The notes beneath the pieces are model-generated. The model did no database searches. It saw only the letters and a program-made list of their open reading frames with translations, and had not been told where the DNA came from. A stretch of 8,774 bases of DNA from Candidatus Aminicenantota bacterium (GTDB lineage: Bacteria > Acidobacteriota > Aminicenantia > Aminicenantales > Aminicenantaceae), in contig DAOVBT010000052.1 of NCBI GenBank assembly GCA_030670375.1, positions 1 through 8,774 on the forward strand, given 5' to 3'. How positions within the stretch are numbered: the first letter of the stretch is position 1; each line of letters opens with the position of its first letter. The translations under genes were made by a program, and so were the position numbers. Positions 6,734 to 8,774 of this stretch are shown in pieces.

Positions 6734-8377
6734 TCAGTTCAGTCTTCCATCCTTGCCTTTGTCTCCCCATTTTGGCAATTTAAACTGGTCCGGTTTTGAC
6801 TCAAGCACATTTTTCAGCCACTCTGATGGATAACCCATGCCACGAGGACGGCCTCTCTCATCCTTGACATATCCATCGTTATATTTGGTGATGAGAAATT
6901 CCCCCAGCTCGATCCACCGCTTCACCACCATGTCCCCTTGGGAGACAGAATAATTTGTCAAATACTTAACCAAAAGATCGGGATCTTTAACGTGTAAATC
7001 GAGGGCCGTTTTTTCCACTACGGGCTGGAGGGAGATAAACTGTTTTTCCAGAGCGGATTGAACCTTTTGAATGTCTTTGACCATGTAAGAATATTTCAAA
7101 TTGGCAAAATTGGCCACAAAATTAAATACCCACCAAGCCGACTCCCGGGAAAATTTCTGTAAGTCACCGCGTGCAAACGATTTGGGAATATTGTTGATAC
7201 AACAGTATAGGGGAACATAGCAAGTTGTATACGTGTCATCCCAGCCATACCAGTACACGCCCCCTATGGGATCAGGCAGCCAGCCCCGAGATTGGGAAAT
7301 AAACGAAAAAGCTGTTTGTTGGGTGGAGATAGGGCGTTCCCAACTGTACTCCGTTCCATCGATTTTCCAGGTGAGTCCACGGCAACGGAGAGGGGTACCA
7401 AAAGGCCCTGCATCTATGCCGACAGTCATATCGAAGGGGGTTCCTTCATAGTGGTCGCGCATTATGCCCATCACATCATGCAATGAAAGCTTTTTATCGG
7501 GTTTGATCCAGAGGGGGTAAGGTTTGGCATTTTTCACGCCGCGTTGAAAATCAGGGGATAGGTTCAACGAAGGGGCACTCCGTCGGAACATGCTCCAAAC
7601 ACGCGCCGCACATGTCCGCAGGGATGAGGGCTTGGGCGGGTCATAGGCATAGCGAAAAAGGAATGATTGACCGGATTTTTTATCATAATATCCCTTTTGT
7701 TCGGCAAATGAGATCACATGTTCCGAATACAAACAATTTTCATGATCATTCAGGGGAAATTCTCCGATACGAGACATGTTGGCGTGAGCGCATATGTATC
7801 CATCGGGAATCCGCAACGCCACCCAGTGGGCACCCTTCCCGCCAGGACCTGGGCCGATCATCTCCATGATCCAGGCTTCTTCCGTGTCTGCAATCGAGAA
7901 GGATTCGCCGCTGCTTGCGTATCCGTATTCTTCCACCAGAGAGGCCATGACTTTGATCGCTTCCCTTGCCGTTTTTGCCCGTTGTAATGCGAGGCCCATC
8001 AAGGTGAAATAATGCAACAGACCCTCTGGATTCCTCAGTTCATTCCGTCCTCCGAACGTGGTTTCTCCTATGGTTAGCTGATGTTCATTCATTAAGCCGA
8101 CAACAGCATAGGTGTGCAGTACTTGTTTGATCTTCCCTTTGAGTTTGCCATCCCGTCCTACGATTTCAATGTATTCATCCGGCTTATGATCTTGTGCAGG
8201 AGTATATTCCAGATGGGGCAGGAATTCTCCGTCACAGGTGTAAGTGATCATCACAGAGCCATCTTGGGATGCTCCTTTGCTTACTAAAAAACTGGAGCAG
8301 TCGTCCTGTGCCCATTGCGGGCTCACAAAAAAAGCTAATAACGTCACGGATAAAATGATAATGTGTCGATACTTCAT
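6734..8377 (-). CDS. exported C69-family dipeptidase
   Basis: This is an Ntn-type cysteine peptidase related to PepD-type dipeptidases, here predicted to act in the periplasm on short peptides. The 547-residue protein begins with a signal peptide (about 1-23, core IIILSVTLLAFFV). The putative nucleophile Cys27 follows in DDCSSFLVSKGAS, so signal cleavage leaves only a few residues to remove before Cys becomes N-terminal. Family blocks follow: MNEHQLTIGETTFGG (96-110), ADTEEAWIMEMIGPG (163-177) and the HANMSRIGEFP block (198-208). The ATG at 8377 has a very strong AAAGGAGG ribosome site with 8 nt spacing. The gene ends with TGA. It stands alone, convergent with the dehydrogenase and divergent from a probable gene starting at 8761. 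Protein family is confident; peptide preference is not visible. Confidence 0.92.
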   Translation of the reverse strand: MKYRHIIILSVTLLAFFVSPQWAQDDCSSFLVSKGASQDGSVMITYTCDGEFLPHLEYTPAQDHKPDEYIEIVGRDGKLKGKIKQVLHTYAVVGLMNEHQLTIGETTFGGRNELRNPEGLLHYFTLMGLALQRAKTAREAIKVMASLVEEYGYASSGESFSIADTEEAWIMEMIGPGPGGKGAHWVALRIPDGYICAHANMSRIGEFPLNDHENCLYSEHVISFAEQKGYYDKKSGQSFLFRYAYDPPKPSSLRTCAARVWSMFRRSAPSLNLSPDFQRGVKNAKPYPLWIKPDKKLSLHDVMGIMRDHYEGTPFDMTVGIDAGPFGTPLRCRGLTWKIDGTEYSWERPISTQQTAFSFISQSRGWLPDPIGGVYWYGWDDTYTTCYVPLYCCINNIPKSFARGDLQKFSRESAWWVFNFVANFANLKYSYMVKDIQKVQSALEKQFISLQPVVEKTALDLHVKDPDLLVKYLTNYSVSQGDMVVKRWIELGEFLITKYNDGYVKDERGRPRGMGYPSEWLKNVLESKPDQFKLPKWGDKGKDGRLN

Positions 8378-8397
8378 TTCCTTAACCTCCTTTTGAA

Positions 8398-8441
8398 TAA
8401 ATACAGGTTTTTAGCCTATAGCAGCAAGATGATAAAATCAA
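8398..8441 (-). promoter_or_regulatory. weak candidate promoters for the C69 dipeptidase gene
   Basis: On the minus strand, TTGATT (8436-8441) and TAGGCT (8413-8418) are 17 bp apart. TTGCTG (8422-8427) and TATTTA (8398-8403) are 18 bp apart. Both are mediocre. The left arm of the inverted-repeat element begins 10 bp upstream of the first -35. Confidence 0.25.
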
Positions 8442-8451
8442 GTTGCAGGAT

Positions 8452-8697
8452 GTAAGCATCTCTATTTCCGTGACATCAAAAGGCTTTATATTGGCATTTA
8501 GGAATGGTTTTGCTCCCGTGCTTGCCCGGATCTCTATTCATTTAGCAAAGTCGTGCTCAATACAACATCGCCGTCTGTGTCAGATTCCCTCGAAGAACCA
8601 CCTGTAAAGATGGCTTGGTTAGGTTGGGTCGGGATCTTCAATGGTCGCTTCAACCATCCCCAAATGCCCAATTTATCATGGAAATAGAGATGCTTAC
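8452..8697. mobile_element. 246-bp inverted-repeat element, MITE-like or paired operator
   Basis: The ends are near-perfect inverted repeats: 8452-8473 and 8676-8697 match at 21 of 22 positions, the outer 18 (GTAAGCATCTCTATTTCC) exactly. A second nested pair, 8490-8509 and 8652-8672, matches at 18 of 20 aligned bases with one inserted base. The symmetry therefore continues inward, offset by extra bases in the left arm. The 142 bp between hold no gene with a start. No target-site duplication is visible beyond a single T. It could be a non-autonomous miniature transposon, a fold-back RNA-forming repeat, or two oppositely oriented regulator sites serving the flanking divergent promoters. The repeated symmetry is directly seen; its nature is inferred. 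Confidence 0.55.
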
Positions 8698-8713
8698 TTT
8701 CTGTGTTTGTGAT

Positions 8714-8742
8714 TTGAATTTTTTAGTGATTAATGCTATAAA
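8714..8742 (+). promoter_or_regulatory. sigma70-type promoter for the gene starting at 8761
   Basis: TTGAAT (8714-8719), a 17-bp spacer and TATAAA (8737-8742) match four and five of six consensus bases. Predicted transcription starts near 8749, giving a leader of about 12 nt that includes GGAGAG (8750-8755). It begins 16 bp beyond the right arm of the inverted-repeat element. Confidence 0.45.
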
Positions 8743-8760
8743 TTTTTGCGGAGAGTTGAA

Positions 8761-8774
8761 TTGAAAAAACCGAC
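8761..8774 (+). CDS. probable 5' end of a further gene, TTG start, cut by window
   Basis: A TTG codon at 8761 follows GGAGAG with 5 nt spacing and opens the frame TTG AAA AAA CCG, reading M-K-K-P. A basic start of this kind often begins a signal peptide, but four codons cannot identify the product. The other nearby TTG (8757) runs into TGA at once. Confidence 0.35.

Noticed and set aside
8499..8684. Open frame inside the inverted-repeat element (+ strand, about 59 codons ending in TAG)
   Set aside because: It has no start codon or ribosome site near its beginning and no recognisable domain; it is most likely a chance frame.

Overview
The window looks like the chromosome of a Gram-negative, free-living bacterium. 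It encodes a monofunctional peptidoglycan glycosyltransferase (MtgA) and two proteins with cleavable-type export signals. Shine-Dalgarno sequences are clear, and several spacers contain sigma70-like -35/-10 pairs. A 6-phosphofructokinase with pyrophosphate-type residues, an exported C69 dipeptidase and a nucleotide-transporter-like MFS protein together suggest a non-model, perhaps anaerobic lineage such as Desulfobacterota or Aminicenantota. That placement is a guess. No phage, CRISPR, rRNA or tRNA gene is visible.

Layout from left to right. A 5'-truncated alpha/beta hydrolase (+, to 790) converges on mtgA (-, 920-1690). A divergent promoter region follows, then a pfk gene (+, 1789-2994). Pfk converges on an exported zinc deacylase/carboxypeptidase-like gene of the AstE/AspA (M14-related) type (-). 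The reading frame of this gene is interrupted by one in-frame TAG at 3240-3242 and then continues intact to a TAA at 3033. Upstream of it on the same strand is an Npt/ATP:ADP-translocase-like membrane transporter (-, start 5557). A second divergent promoter region (5558-5693) leads to a VAT-1/quinone-oxidoreductase-like dehydrogenase (+, 5694-6728). That gene ends 5 bp from the end of an exported C69 dipeptidase (-, 6734-8377). The last 400 bases are a divergent intergenic region holding a 246-bp element with 22-bp inverted ends (8452-8697), a good promoter, and the probable TTG start of another + strand gene at 8761.

The genes mostly stand singly in alternating orientation, and only the transporter and the deacylase could form an operon. 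Roles are metabolic and envelope-related: reversible PPi-linked glycolysis, peptidoglycan polymerisation, periplasmic peptide or amide hydrolysis (M14-like and C69), membrane transport and NAD(P)H-linked reduction. No new multi-gene system is evident. The observations most worth checking are the in-frame amber codon in the deacylase, in a window where no complete gene ends in TAG, and the paired inverted repeats placed symmetrically between two divergent promoters.
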